DNA from: Rugalucina vietnamica
Taxonomy: Eukaryota > Mollusca > Bivalvia > Lucinida > Lucinidae
Direction of reading: 5' to 3'
DNA: 64,000 bases
Assembly (NCBI GenBank): GCA_964017185.1
Contig: OZ024880.1
Coordinates: forward strand, 48,355,337-48,419,336
The position numbers and the translations under genes were made by a program. Of the stretch, positions 1-10,160 are shown piece after piece; the first letter of the stretch is position 1; each line of letters opens with the position of its first letter. The notes beneath the pieces are model-generated. The model was not told the origin of the DNA, made no database searches, and saw nothing but the letters and a program-made list of their open reading frames with translations.

Positions 1-793
1 GACGTGATTTAGACCTTGTGTTTTTCATACTTCTGACCATGTGTGGTGTGCAAATTAATGAAACTTCACTTTGGGTAAAAATCAGATCATTCGTTTCGTG
101 TGTTTCTTTTGCTTTCTTCCTTTCTTTTTTTTCTATGTTACTTCCAGCAGACATTTGACGTCCGTTGGACGTCATATTGACGTCAGACTCCAACGTCATA
201 ATAACGTTGGAGTAGGTTGATTTTGAAAGTTTGTTTGTTGTCAAAACTAGACGTCAATCTGACGTGCTAAAGCCAACGTCGGTTTAACGTCTGAAAGCTG
301 ACGTCAATCTGACGTCCTAAAAACGACGTTTGAATTCATGTCATATAAATAGTTTAAGGTGTATATTTTTTCGCATTTTTGAATAACAGTGGATTCAGAA
401 GAGCAGTGGTGCACTTTTGATAGTCCCTTTCACTCCTTTGATAGAGTTTTTCAGAAATACAAACTGTTCAAGATATTAATTCAGCCTGATGTTGGTACAT
501 CTTATTTAAGCAAAATTTTATTGCTTTATGGTGCTAAAACCAATAAGACATTAGTGTGAGAAATAAGATTATTCTGAACAATGGTGAAATAAATATTAAA
601 ATATACAAATTTTATTTTCATCTTAATTGAAAGTTTGATAATTTAGTGAAAGACTTTATTTTGATTAATAGATAATCATTTTTTTTCTACATTAATTAAG
701 CATGAGGGCGAAATATGGGATTTCCCATACGAGACTCAGATATGACTTTTAAGTGGCAAGGTTGAAATTATTATTTGAATTTGATATTATATA

Positions 794-905
794 GAGGATC
801 TTACACGAGTGGTCATTTCATATGAAATTTATTAAGCGAGCCTTCAGCGAGTTTAACAAATTTCATATGAAATGACCACGAGTGTAAGACTCGTTTTATC
901 ATATG
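794..905. repeat. Hairpin near the centre of the foldback element
   Basis: A stem formed by CACGAGTGGTCATTTCATAT and its inverted copy surrounds a short AT-rich loop. It is preceded by TATATAGAGGAT, which is the reverse of the ATCCTCTATATA that ends the hairpins at 8.9-9.1 and 53.8-54.0 kb, so it probably belongs to that small MITE family. Confidence 0.6.
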
Positions 906-1107
906 ACTTCTAAAATAGGATTTTATCGCCTTCGAAGTGGACATATTTTCAATGAAAATTTACATTGTTGTTACGGACGTCGTCAATGACGTTACGTATT
1001 CCCGCAAAAGTGTTATTACACGTGTGGCCATACGATTTTTATGACATGACGTTATCCACTGGAAAACAGCGACGTCATATGATAATACATAATATGTGTA
1101 ATAAATA

Positions 1108-1358
1108 ATGTCAGTTTAAGGGCAGCTAATTCTGTCGACATATATGAAAAACAACGTCCCCAGCAGGCATCTGACGTCAACTTGATGTCGGATATTGGTT
1201 GTATTTTGGTCACGATGTCATACAACCAATAACCAACGTCCACCTGACGTCCAGTCCTGACGTCAGTGGACGTATTGATATGACGTCGAAATGACGCCGG
1301 ATTCATACGTAAGTCTAACGTCATATGTCGACAGAGTTAGCTGCCCTTGAACTGACAT
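1108..1358. mobile_element. Small inverted-repeat element nested in the foldback element
   Basis: ATGTCAGTTTAAGGGCAGCT at 1108 is mirrored near 1358 as AGCTGCCCTTGAACTGACAT, with a second matching block GTCGACAT / ATGTCGAC. Its interior starts at about 1158 with CCAGCAGGCATCTGACGTC, which closely resembles the end of the surrounding 2.2-kb element. This suggests insertion of a relative, or a derived daughter element. Confidence 0.6.
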
Positions 1359-1757
1359 AATTTCTTGCTCAAATGTAACTACATCAAATTCAAATAATAA
1401 TTTCAACATTGCCACTTTTAAAAAAGCCATATCTAGGTCTCGTATCGGAAATCACCATGCTTAATTAATTTAGAAAAAAAATAATTATTTGTTAATCAAA
1501 ATAAAGTCTTTCACTAAATTATTAAACCTTCTATTAAGACGAAAATGAAATTTGTATATTTTAATACTTATTTCACCATTTTAAATTATTGATTGTTCAC
1601 AATAGTCATATTATTTACACTAATGTCTTATTTGTTTTAGCACCATATAACAATAAAATTTGACATGAATAAGACATACCAACATCAAAGTGACTTAACA
1701 TCTTAAACATTTTGTATATCCCGATCTTAAACATTTTGTATATCCCGAAATGTTTAT

Positions 1758-1980
1758 CCAAGTACTGGTTAAGGTGGACCCAGGAACGGTGTCAAACGAA
1801 AAACAAAAACAAAAAAAAAAATCAACCTAGTACTGGTTTTTACCCAGGAACGGTATTACAAAAAGCAAACCCCGGTTTGAGCCTTCGGGTGCTCGCCGGG
1901 AAAAGCAACCTCCAAGTACTGGTTCTACCCAGGAAAGGTAACTAAAAGCAAACCCTAGTACTGGTTGGTTCCCAGGAAGA
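1758..1980 (+). repeat. Tandem repeat of AGTACTGGTT...CCCAGGAA units
   Basis: About four imperfect units share AGTACTGGTT, then CCCAGGAA, then AAAAGCAAAC, at about 1760, 1829, 1914 and 1954. The block sits in the right arm of the foldback element and is missing from the left arm, so it was inserted or expanded after the arms formed. Confidence 0.7.
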
Positions 1981-2453
1981 AAAAAACCGACTAACTCTAT
2001 CAAAGGAGTGAAAGGGAATAACAATAGTGCATCACCTCACTACTGAATCCACTTCAGGATTTCAGAATGTTAATTAAACTGCGAACAAACATTCACGATA
2101 TCGGTTTTAGCACGTCAGATTGACGTCTGTTTTTGACGTCAAACAAACTTTCAAAATCAACCTAACCCCAACGTCATTATGACGTCACATTTGAGACATC
2201 AAACCAACGTTGTTTTTCTGACGTCAGAATGACGTCTGTTTCCGACTGTTTTTGACGTCAAACAAACTTTCAAAATCAAACCTAAATCCAACGTCATTAT
2301 GACGTCGGAGTCTGACGTCTATCTGACGTCCAACTGACGTCAAATGTCTGCTGGGTAGCGACGAGAGCATACACGAGCATACCGAAACAGGTAAGCTATT
2401 GTATAACAATATCACTAAGAAAGGGGATGGGCCATACTGAATAATTACATACA

Positions 2454-3134
2454 TCAGCTGTTCGTTTTGGAAGTTCTTCTGATGCATCTAGCATTCCACA
2501 TCTGACGTGTCATTGTCGGTGTCATGTAGTGAGCCGTTACAAGAGATTTACCGTTGTAAACGCACGGATCTAATTTAGGATGACCGGGATTGAATCCTGG
2601 AAACCCTTTAAGGTGATATTCCAGTTTCTTTATACACAGCGCTACATAAACATCCTCTAAATGAAAGAATGGCACGTGCGGTGAAACCTCAAACACTTTC
2701 CGAGCTACGATCAAGCTTGTCAAATAGCCTGTTCCGGAACAAAATCCAGGATAAAACTTTCCAGGGTAGCTGTTTATTGAGGCAAACCATTTGGATTTTT
2801 GATTGCGTATAGGACCTGCCCTTTGAGCACAGTGGCCAACAATATTTGTCATCAATGTACTGAAATTCTTTCTAACGATATCTAAAACATTTGGCACATT
2901 TATATACATATCATCATCGGTTTTAAGGACAGCCTTGGTAACGCCACATTTTGTGGCGGCCCATTTGAATCCCATTATGGTTTTGTATGTTAAATTGCTA
3001 TATACATCCACAAAATCTTCTTTAATGATATCTTTAAACACACCACTTTCTTTCGCAATATCTGCTTGTAATTTTGTATCCTTTACCTCTCCAAGAAGAA
3101 AGGCATACCGTACATTGGCAGTGTTATTCTTGGT
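2454..3134 (-). pseudogene. GT31-A 3' part: beta-1,3-galactosyltransferase-like gene, catalytic half
   Basis: This is the C-terminal half of a glycosyltransferase family 31 protein, family members of which move a sugar from a UDP donor to a glycan acceptor in the Golgi. It carries the metal-binding KTDDDMYIN motif and the EDVYVALC motif of the family. The frame runs from the ATTCTTGGT duplication at 3126-3134 to the TGA at 2456-2454. It differs from GT31-B at only a handful of residues. The upstream half lies at 7352-7963, beyond an inserted LINE. The frame is unbroken apart from that insertion: 204 codons before it plus 224 after it, close to the 432 codons of GT31-B. As it stands, the gene cannot encode a normal enzyme unless the LINE is spliced out, for which I see no evidence. 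Confidence 0.88.
3126..3134. repeat. 9-bp target site duplication, left copy
   Basis: ATTCTTGGT here and at 7352-7360 flank the inserted LINE. The uninterrupted paralogue GT31-B has the sequence once, as ACCAAGAAT, at the corresponding place, which confirms it as the target duplication. Confidence 0.9.
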
Positions 3135-3180
3135 CAGGTCAGTTTATCTGCTACTGTCAGGTCAGTTTATCTGCTACTGT
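3135..3180 (+). repeat. Two perfect 23-bp tandem units at the LINE 5' end
   Basis: The unit begins CAGGTCAGTTTATCTGCTAC and is repeated exactly, starting at the first base after the target duplication. Tandem 5' monomers can act as promoter units in some LINEs. Here the role is inference. Confidence 0.85.
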
Positions 3181-4124
3181 AACATGTAATCAGTACTACC
3201 TGTTGTCATGCGGTGCAGATGGGGCTCGTTAGCCTTGGAAGGCAACTCATCTAGGAGTTAAGCTAGTTCTCTACACAAAAATCTAGCTGGGCAGGGGGAA
3301 CTCATTAGTCTTGGTTGACAGCCCTCCTAGGAGTTTACAGGTCTCTAAACAAAACCTAAGAAAGGGTAGATGGAGCTCTTCAGCTGTGGCCAGCAATTCA
3401 TCTAGGAGAAGGAAACTCCAAAATCAAACCTGTGTGTCTGGATATGCCTAGTCCAGATATGCAAAGACTGTTTCGGTAGATGGAGCGGAAGAAATCATCT
3501 GATTCAACGGTTCAGAAAGCGATACAGCAACATGTTGTGGAACATGCAGAGCGTGACAAGGCACTAAAGATGTTACGGTCATCCACTGCATCCAAACCCA
3601 ACTCCAGACGTCTTGACCTGTGTCTTGCCTCTGGGCGCAGCTGGGCGAGGACTAGAGAGTGAGGTTGACGTTGCGCACCTCTTCCTCACTATAATCCAAT
3701 TTCATAGCGCATGTCATCTTATTTCTCAACACACAAGCACTTGCATACACAACAATTTCATCACACTTGCACCCACATACCTACAAAGTCCTGTGGCGAT
3801 GGGCGAGTGGCGAAGCAGCAGGTGTAGGACACACTGGGAGCTGTAGTTGCAGACCTGCACACAGGCGGCTCAGTTCTAATGGTCGCTTTCTGTGAGGAGA
3901 AGCAGTAAGCAGAATTCGGCAGTCGGCTGAGTGACTGAGCAGACCTATTAAGGACCGCACTGCTCACCCCCGTAGCATGGGGAAGGGGCTAGAAAAGGTG
4001 CCCTAAACAATTGCCTGCTTCAAACCCCCTGGCTGGTTAACCGCGATCAGCGGGGATCCCCTTAAGCGGTCGAAATACAAAGAAAAAAGCTAGAGTAATC
4101 CCCTTACGGATTGGCGCATGGAAT

Positions 4125-7100
4125 GTGCGCACTTTAATGGATAGTGCTGGGTCAGATAGACCACAGCGTAGAACGGCCCTTGTGGGCAGAGAACTTGGGA
4201 GGTATGATATACAGATAGCTGCATTGAGTGAGACTCGGTTCGCAGATGTTGGGGAGATCAAAGAAGTTGGTGCTGGATACACCTTCTTCTGGAGTGGACG
4301 CAAAAGTGAAGAGAGGCGTGAAGCAGGAGTTGGCTTTGCCATCAAAACAGAACTTGTTGGTAAGCTGTCAGGATTGCCAAAAGGTATTAATGACCGTCTA
4401 ATGACATTGAGACTTCCTCTGTCAGGCAATAAACATGCAACTATTGTCAGTGCTTATGCACCCACAATGACCAATCCAGATGAGGTCAAGGACAAGTTCT
4501 ATGATGACCTAGACAATGTTATTTCTGCAACACCCCGCACAGACAAGCTTATCCTTCTTGGCGACTTTAATGCCAGAGTGGGTACAGACCACCAGACCTG
4601 GGAAGGAGTTATAGGTCCAGAAGGGGTTGGAAAGTGCAACAGCAATGGTCTCTTGCTTCTCAGGAAGTGTGCTGAACATGATCTTCTAATCACCAACACA
4701 GTCTTCCGTCTACCTAAAAGGAACAAAACATCCTGGATGCATCCCCGTTCCAAACACTGGCATCTCATAGACTATGTCATAGTGCGGAGAACAGACAGGC
4801 AGGATGTTAAAGTGACAAAGACTATGTGTGGTGCAGACTGCTGGACAGATCATAGACTGGTTGTCAGCAAACTCAACCTAAGAATACAGCCTGCGAGGCG
4901 ACCTCAAGGCAAGAAAGCTCCTAAGAGACTGGATGTCTCAAAGCTGAATAAAGACAGCATGAGACAAGATTTCTTAACAGACATTTGCAACCAACTGGAT
5001 GCAATGAATCTCAGTTCAGAGGACCCCGAAGAAAACTGGACAGTTTTCCATAAAACAGTTCTTTCTTCAGCTGCAAGCACCTTAGGCCATCCATCTCGCA
5101 AACATCAAGACTGGTTTGATGAGAATGATGATGAAATTCAGAGGCTTCTTGAAGAAAAGCACCGTTTGCTCAAGGCACATCAAGATGATACTAGCTCAGT
5201 ATCAAAGAAAGCAGCCTACAGCAACATTTGTAAGACAGTCCAGACCAAGCTTAGGGACATGCAAGATTCCTGGCTGAGGAAGAAAACAGAAGAAATTCAG
5301 TCTTTTGCGGATAGAAAGGACATGAAGAAATTTCATGATGCACTGAAAACCATTTATGGTCCAAAGAGTTCTGGAGCCACCACATTGCTCAGTGCAGATG
5401 GAAACACTCTTCTCACAGATAAAGAAGCTATCTTGGAAAGGTGGGCAGAACACTTCAATAGTGTGCTTAATCGACCATCAAGCATCAATCAGGATGCAAT
5501 CGACAGACTTCCACAGATAGAGTGCAATGTTCTGTTAGATGAATTTCCTACCGTTACGGAAACAAGAAAAGCAGTTCAACAACTATCATCTGGCAAAGCC
5601 CCAGGTGCAGATGCAATTCCTGCCGAAGTTTACAAGGCTGGGGGGCTACCCATGGCAGAGAAACTGACAGAGTTGTTTCACTGTATGTGGAGGAAGGAGG
5701 CTATCCCACAAGAATTTAAGGATGCATCCATAATCCACCTATACAAGCGGAAAGGAAATCCTCAAGTCTGTGACAATCACAGAGGCATCTCCCTCCTATC
5801 AATTGCTGGGAAGATACTTGCAAAAATTCTGTTAAATCGTCTGAATGCTCATCTTGATCAGACGGGACTTATCCCAGAAAGTCAATGTGGATTCAGAAAA
5901 GACAGAGGGACAATAGACATGATCTTCACAGCAAGACAGCTTCAGGAGAAATGCCAAGAACAGAATGTAGATCTATACATGACGTTTGTTGACCTCACCA
6001 AAGCTTTTGACACTGTTAGTCGTGATGGACTCTGGAAAATCATGGCCAAGTTTGGCTGTCCACCCAGATTCATAGCTATGGTGCGGCAGTTTCATGATGG
6101 CATGCAGGCACGTGTGCAAAATGATGGAGAGTTCTCTGAACCATTTGAAGTAACAAATGGGGTCAAACAAGGCTGTGTTCTGGCACCAACACTGTTCAGC
6201 ATGATGTTTTCTGCCATGCTTATGGATGCTTTTCAGGACAGTGACACTGGTTTTCCAATCAGGTACCGTTTTGATGGCAACATATTCAACCTCAGAAGGT
6301 TGCAAGCCAAAACTAAGGTCCAGACTGATGTGCTAGATGAGCTCCTCTATGCAGATGATATGGATAAGAATGCCAACACAGAGGCAAAAATGCAAAGAGC
6401 CATGGATCAAGTCTCACAGTCATGTGATAACTATGATCTCACAATCAGCACAAAAAAGACAGAGGTTGTACACCAACCAGCCCCCGGAAAACCATATAAT
6501 GAACCAACCATCACTGTGAATGGGCAAAAACTGAAAGTTGTTGACAAGTTCACCTACCTGGGAAGCACTCTCTCCAGAGCAGTGCATATTGATGATGAGA
6601 TCACTGCCAGAATTGCAAAAGCTAGTGTGGCATTCGGAAGACTCCGTGCAAATGTCTGGGAGCGAAATGGAATCAAGCTTGACACCAAGCTGAAAGTCTA
6701 CAAGGCTGTGGTACTGCCAACCCTCTTGTATGCATGTGAGACCTGGACAGTATACCAACGCCATGCAAAGAGACTTAACCATTTCCACTTAAGCTGTTTG
6801 AGAAAGTTGTTAAAAATCAAGTGGCAGGACAAGATTCCAGACACAGAGGTCCTGAGGAAAGCAGGGATGCAAAGCATGCATACAGTCTTAAAGCTAGCAC
6901 AGCTAAGATGGACTGGCCATGTTATAAGAATGCCTGATGCGCGACTTCCAAAGAAAGTTTTCTATGGAGAACTACAGGAGGGAAAGCGCTCTCAAGGTGG
7001 CCAGAAGAAACGATACAAAGACACCCTCAAAGCCTCTCTGAAGGATTTCGAAATACCAATGGGGTCCTGGGAACAGACTGCGCAGGAGCGATCAAAGTGG

Positions 7101-7316
7101 CGAGGTCTCATCAACAAAGGAGCAGCTCTCTATGAAAAGAAGAGAATCTGTGAAGCTGAACGAAAGCGAAGAGAGCGCAAAGCCAAAACAAATGTGCCAC
7201 CAGCAGACTCTATGACATTGACTTGCTCTACTTGCAACCGACAGTTTAGAGCCAGAATTGGCCTAGTCAGCCATCAAAGAACTCACCAACACACATCAGC
7301 ACTATTCAAGAAATAA
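4125..7316 (+). CDS. LINE endonuclease / reverse transcriptase polyprotein with C2H2 finger
   Basis: The open frame gives about 1063 residues. The first 230 or so form an apurinic-endonuclease-like domain, with AWNVRTL just upstream of and across the listed start, then SETRFADVGEI, LLGDFNARVG and a TDHRLV near the end. Reverse transcriptase follows, with FVDLTKAFDTVSRDGLW and the catalytic LLYADD. The last 30 residues hold one canonical zinc finger (CSTC, 12 residues, HQRTH). The listed start is a GTG. The frame is open back to 4041 without any ATG, and the first in-frame ATG is at 4137, inside the endonuclease domain. The true start must therefore be non-ATG, supplied by splicing, or lost. 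The frame shows no internal stop, so the copy may still be active or only recently inactive. Confidence 0.9.
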   Translation: MRTLMDSAGSDRPQRRTALVGRELGRYDIQIAALSETRFADVGEIKEVGAGYTFFWSGRKSEERREAGVGFAIKTELVGKLSGLPKGINDRLMTLRLPLSGNKHATIVSAYAPTMTNPDEVKDKFYDDLDNVISATPRTDKLILLGDFNARVGTDHQTWEGVIGPEGVGKCNSNGLLLLRKCAEHDLLITNTVFRLPKRNKTSWMHPRSKHWHLIDYVIVRRTDRQDVKVTKTMCGADCWTDHRLVVSKLNLRIQPARRPQGKKAPKRLDVSKLNKDSMRQDFLTDICNQLDAMNLSSEDPEENWTVFHKTVLSSAASTLGHPSRKHQDWFDENDDEIQRLLEEKHRLLKAHQDDTSSVSKKAAYSNICKTVQTKLRDMQDSWLRKKTEEIQSFADRKDMKKFHDALKTIYGPKSSGATTLLSADGNTLLTDKEAILERWAEHFNSVLNRPSSINQDAIDRLPQIECNVLLDEFPTVTETRKAVQQLSSGKAPGADAIPAEVYKAGGLPMAEKLTELFHCMWRKEAIPQEFKDASIIHLYKRKGNPQVCDNHRGISLLSIAGKILAKILLNRLNAHLDQTGLIPESQCGFRKDRGTIDMIFTARQLQEKCQEQNVDLYMTFVDLTKAFDTVSRDGLWKIMAKFGCPPRFIAMVRQFHDGMQARVQNDGEFSEPFEVTNGVKQGCVLAPTLFSMMFSAMLMDAFQDSDTGFPIRYRFDGNIFNLRRLQAKTKVQTDVLDELLYADDMDKNANTEAKMQRAMDQVSQSCDNYDLTISTKKTEVVHQPAPGKPYNEPTITVNGQKLKVVDKFTYLGSTLSRAVHIDDEITARIAKASVAFGRLRANVWERNGIKLDTKLKVYKAVVLPTLLYACETWTVYQRHAKRLNHFHLSCLRKLLKIKWQDKIPDTEVLRKAGMQSMHTVLKLAQLRWTGHVIRMPDARLPKKVFYGELQEGKRSQGGQKKRYKDTLKASLKDFEIPMGSWEQTAQERSKWRGLINKGAALYEKKRICEAERKRRERKAKTNVPPADSMTLTCSTCNRQFRARIGLVSHQRTHQHTSALFKK

Positions 7317-7351
7317 TGATGGTCTTTCTCATTAGTGAGAGACGAACTATC

Positions 7352-7360
7352 ATTCTTGGT
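7352..7360. repeat. 9-bp target site duplication, right copy
   Basis: ATTCTTGGT, identical to 3126-3134, marks the 3' boundary of the LINE. Confidence 0.9.
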
Positions 7361-7963
7361 ATGCGTCAACCATGTTTCCCTCAGTGCATTTCGTTGTTGA
7401 ATATTTTTATGGACGGTAAGAATAATGATTAGCAATTCTATTTCTGTTTGACCAGAATACTGTTTACAAATATCCGGGTTGTCTATTACATATTTGAAAT
7501 TATGATTAAAACAATTATTGCACTCATCTTTCCGTTTGTTATCTGTAGCACCATTTATTACTGGGTTTCCGAGAACGTTGTATTGCACTGTGTTTGTATT
7601 TAGTTTAGATATAATTCTTTGACCAATGTCCGATTCGGCAAAAGTGTCGTTTAGTCGTTGAACCGTAACTTTATTATTTATACGTAACGTTAAACCACCG
7701 CCATTAGAAGCACTCTCTTTCCCAACCGGCTGAATCAACAATGTTCCGTTGATAGTTCCATTTAACGTTTGATTCATCAAATTCCTGAAAGCGTTTGAAA
7801 GGTCCATTTTAACACGCATCGATACATCGATTAGTATCGATGATCTTGATGAAGAAGTCACAAAGATATCTGTTAGAACCAAGAAACCGAAAACAAAGAA
7901 TATAAATACAAGTGTCCTGAGTGGTAAATGTTTGGCGCATGACTTTTGCGTGGAAGCTGACAT
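7352..7963 (-). pseudogene. GT31-A 5' part: signal anchor, stem and start of catalytic domain
   Basis: Starting at the ATG complementary to 7963-7961 (context CAAAATG, as in GT31-B), the frame encodes a short cytosolic tail, a membrane anchor around LRTLVFIFFVFGFLVLTDIF, a stem with NGT glycosylation sites and the RNALRETW motif of family 31. It ends in the LINE at the ACCAAGAAT duplication. Within the LINE the frame would add unrelated residues and then stop. An upstream TTG-initiated extension is not supported by GT31-B. This half is more diverged from GT31-B than the 3' half is. The gene is part of an inverted duplication with GT31-B. Confidence 0.87.
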
Positions 7964-8034
7964 TTTGGTACAGGAAAACAAACATTAAGCATCGTAATTC
8001 CCAGTTATTATCACAGCTTTCTATCGCTTTATTT

Positions 8035-8268
8035 GAGCCACCTCGTGGGAAAACCAACAATGTGGTTTCCGAACAGGTCTGACACAAATCAGTCTGTACA
8101 GCTACAGAAGATGGCTAGAAGCTTGAAATTTTGGAGTTAAGTAGAGGAGGAATTGTACTATCCGAGTAGCGAAAACAAAGGCGCTGATCAGCTTCGCGGT
8201 TACCGCGAAGCTGATCTGCGCCTTTGTTTTCGCCTATGCAGATTGTTGGTTTTCCCACGAGGCGGCTC
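8035..8268. mobile_element. M1 MITE (234 bp) in the GT31-A upstream region
   Basis: Ends are GAGCCACCTCGTGGGAAAAC and GTTTTCCCACGAGGCGGCTC, with a central perfect hairpin around CAGCTTCGCGGTTACCGCGA. GT31-B lacks it at the matching point, where the shared CTCAATAAATA sequence runs on, so it inserted after the duplication. Flanks ATTT/ATAT match only partly. Confidence 0.88.
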
Positions 8269-8580
8269 ATATTTATTGAGATCTTTGCTCAAATGATAGC
8301 TCAAGGTGTTATGACTTTTATATCTTTGGAAAGAATGCAAGTAATATTTATTGCTCTATCCATAAAGCCCCGCTCAGATTTCTTCTCTTTTGTGTTGATT
8401 TTACAGCAGTGACATGACAATACTCGTTTTAATGTGATATTCATATATACATTTGCGTCGTGCAATGTAAGTACTTGGTGAATTCAGGGTTTATTTTCCG
8501 TTCACTTATTATAAGAAGGATGTTGATACATCAGTCCGTTAGATTTCAAATTATTATATTCTGTTAATGAAGGTATCACA
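8269..8580. other. Upstream block of GT31-A shared with GT31-B
   Basis: In reverse complement this stretch matches 30420-30560 upstream of GT31-B at several blocks: AAAATCAACACAAA, AGCAATAAAT, TGCATTCTTTCCAA, CTCAATAAATA. It probably contains the promoter of the ancestral gene. No TATA box stands out. Confidence 0.65.
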
Positions 8581-8639
8581 TTTTATTATATGGCAAGTGA
8601 TGAAATATAGAGAAATATGTATTAAATATAACCAATATT

Positions 8640-8703
8640 TGAAAAAGTTATATTTTCACATGTGAAAATATAAAAAAGTTATATTTTCACATGTGAAAAT
8701 ATA
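8640..8703. repeat. Short repeated palindrome ATATTTTCACATGTGAAAATAT
   Basis: The palindrome TATTTTCACATGTGAAAATA occurs twice in tandem, separated by about 15 bases. Its function is unknown. Confidence 0.7.
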
Positions 8704-8894
8704 AGATTTGGGAATACGCAAATTACGATTCCACCGTTTCATTTCTAATTTATACATAACTAAATTTTATAATCTATGCTATTGTTGACGCAATGAACGT
8801 TCACACACAATAGCGACGTAATGACGTGACGTAATGACGTCATTTAAGATTTTGACGTCATATGCTTTAGCGCACAATGTTACAATGACTACAT

Positions 8895-9085
8895 GCAATA
8901 TAATAAAAAGAAAATTCAAGTTTTTGTCGTGAATATGACTTTTATTTCATCTCGTGAAGGGAAAAATTATATATTTCATTCGTGCCTTCGGCACTCATGA
9001 AATATAAAAAATTTTCGCTTCACTCAATGAAATAAAACTCATATTCACTCCAAAAACTTGAATATCCTCTATATATTTCCGAATA
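8895..9085. mobile_element. Palindromic MITE, CTCGTG family
   Basis: Long imperfect hairpin: AATAAAAAGAAAATTCAAG on the left, CTTGAATATCCTCTATATA on the right, and matching inner arms around GTGCCTTCGGCAC. The same end sequences recur at 53.82-54.02 kb, and a related hairpin lies at 794-905. Confidence 0.7.
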
Positions 9086-9585
9086 TATTTAAGAAATGAA
9101 TTTCATTTTTCTGGTGTTCATAGCTCCATGAACATCAGAAAAATCAAACGCAATGCTTATATTTATATTCATTTCACACTATCGCTTGTTGAAAAATCAT
9201 AAAGGTGATCACGTTTACAAGCAAATAGATAATTTACACACAGTGTGTATTCAAACAGCGGAACGGCGTCGACGTTAACAACGTCCAATCATATTGGCGA
9301 AAGTCTTGTATTTTGACGTCAAGTTTGACGTCATGTTACGTCGCGTCGCACGATGTTGTTCATGGAAGTATGAACACAGATGAACATCTAATGGTTCATC
9401 TAAGGAGGTTTTAGAAAAATGTAAATATTGTTCAATGAAAGCACTAATCGCGTTTGCACTTATGTGATCTCCACTTTTGTATTCCTTGCACTGTTTCTCC
9501 ATGGATATATGAGCCGCCTTTATGAATGTAAGTAGTGATGGACTCTTAAAACATCTAAGGTTACTTATTTACGAACAAACCATCC

Positions 9586-9863
9586 ATTACGAAAACTTGC
9601 CCATGCAATGAACAGAGACTTTTTAAAGTTTAAAAATTGAAAATTTTCAGCTCAAAAATTTTGATATTTTTCTTATTTTTGCTCAAAACATAGATTGTGG
9701 GTACACGTTAGAACCGCCTCGCCGAGGCGGTTCTAACGAATACCCACAGTCGATGTATTGGAGCAAAAATAAGAAAAATAGGTATACCCCTGCATACCCC
9801 AGTGTTGCTATATAAAAGTTGGGTTCAAGGGGGTATTCATTACACGGACATGTTTTCGTGATG
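9586..9863. mobile_element. M2 MITE, full length
   Basis: Ends ATTACGAAAACTTGCCCATG and CATGTTTTCGTGAT, with the central perfect hairpin GAACCGCCTCG / CGAGGCGGTTC and the arms TTTTTCTTATTTTTGCTC and GAGCAAAAATAAGAAAAA. Confidence 0.88.
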
Positions 9864-10054
9864 AATGCAGTTTTGAACATCATATTCAATATAATTAGAA
9901 TAGTATACTCATTAGACAAAATAATTCTGTTCATAATAGTTCGTTTAGAATATCCAAAACATTTGAATGAAGCTTTAATCCTGATATTCTGCTTATCGTT
10001 TGTACGCCATATGTGAATGATATACGTCTGTTTTCCTCAGCAAACGCTGAATAC

Positions 10055-10160
10055 TCGGATTACAAGAACCGTTCAAACTCCGGCCTTGTGTTGATTCGTC
10101 GGACTCGGGTAGCAAATCAGTCATCATTATCCTAGATTGATTTTACCAGATTCAGTTAAT
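10055..10160. other. Block shared in inverse orientation with 29775-29890
   Basis: GATTTGCTACCCGAGTCCGA and neighbouring sequence (reverse strand here) reappear upstream of GT31-B. This is a key anchor of the inverted duplication. Confidence 0.85.

Larger units (their letters stand above)
144..2354. mobile_element. 2.2-kb foldback element with long inverted arms rich in TGACGTC motifs
   Basis: The two ends read CCAGCAGACATTTGACGTC at 144 and its reverse complement ending at 2354. The arms stay inverted copies of each other well inward: 410-490 pairs with about 1690-2010, and 490-790 pairs with about 1370-1690. The outer parts of both arms repeat the palindrome GACGTC. The right arm carries an extra tandem block (1758-1980) absent from the left. 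No coding capacity is visible and no convincing target duplication was found, so the superfamily is unknown. The right end stops about 100 bases from the stop codon of GT31-A. Confidence 0.8.
3135..7351 (+). mobile_element. Nearly full-length APE-type LINE (non-LTR retrotransposon) inserted in GT31-A
   Basis: A 4.2-kb element bounded by perfect 9-bp duplications. It starts with two perfect tandem copies of a 23-bp unit (3135-3157, 3158-3180) and has a roughly 900-base leader. One long frame encodes endonuclease, reverse transcriptase and a C-terminal zinc finger. The element ends 35 bases after the stop in a small hairpin (TCTCA-TTAG-TGAGA) with no poly(A). The open frame, perfect duplications and intact 5' tandem suggest a recent insertion. 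The protein resembles sequences often mis-annotated as 'craniofacial development protein 2-like'. I cannot assign the LINE clade (RTE, CR1/L2 or I-like) with confidence. Confidence 0.93.

Noticed and set aside
1052-2487. Short open frames on both strands in the 144-2354 region
   Set aside because: They fall in palindromic GACGTC repeats. Frames open in opposite strands at the same place and show no domain.
5202-6788. Minus-strand open frames opposite the LINE (for example 5973-6305 and 6420-6788)
   Set aside because: Antisense shadows of the reverse transcriptase frame, with no start context or domains.
7809-8087. 92-codon frame overlapping the start of GT31-A
   Set aside because: A shifted frame across the signal-anchor region and an M1 MITE. 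GT31-B shows that the other frame is the real one.
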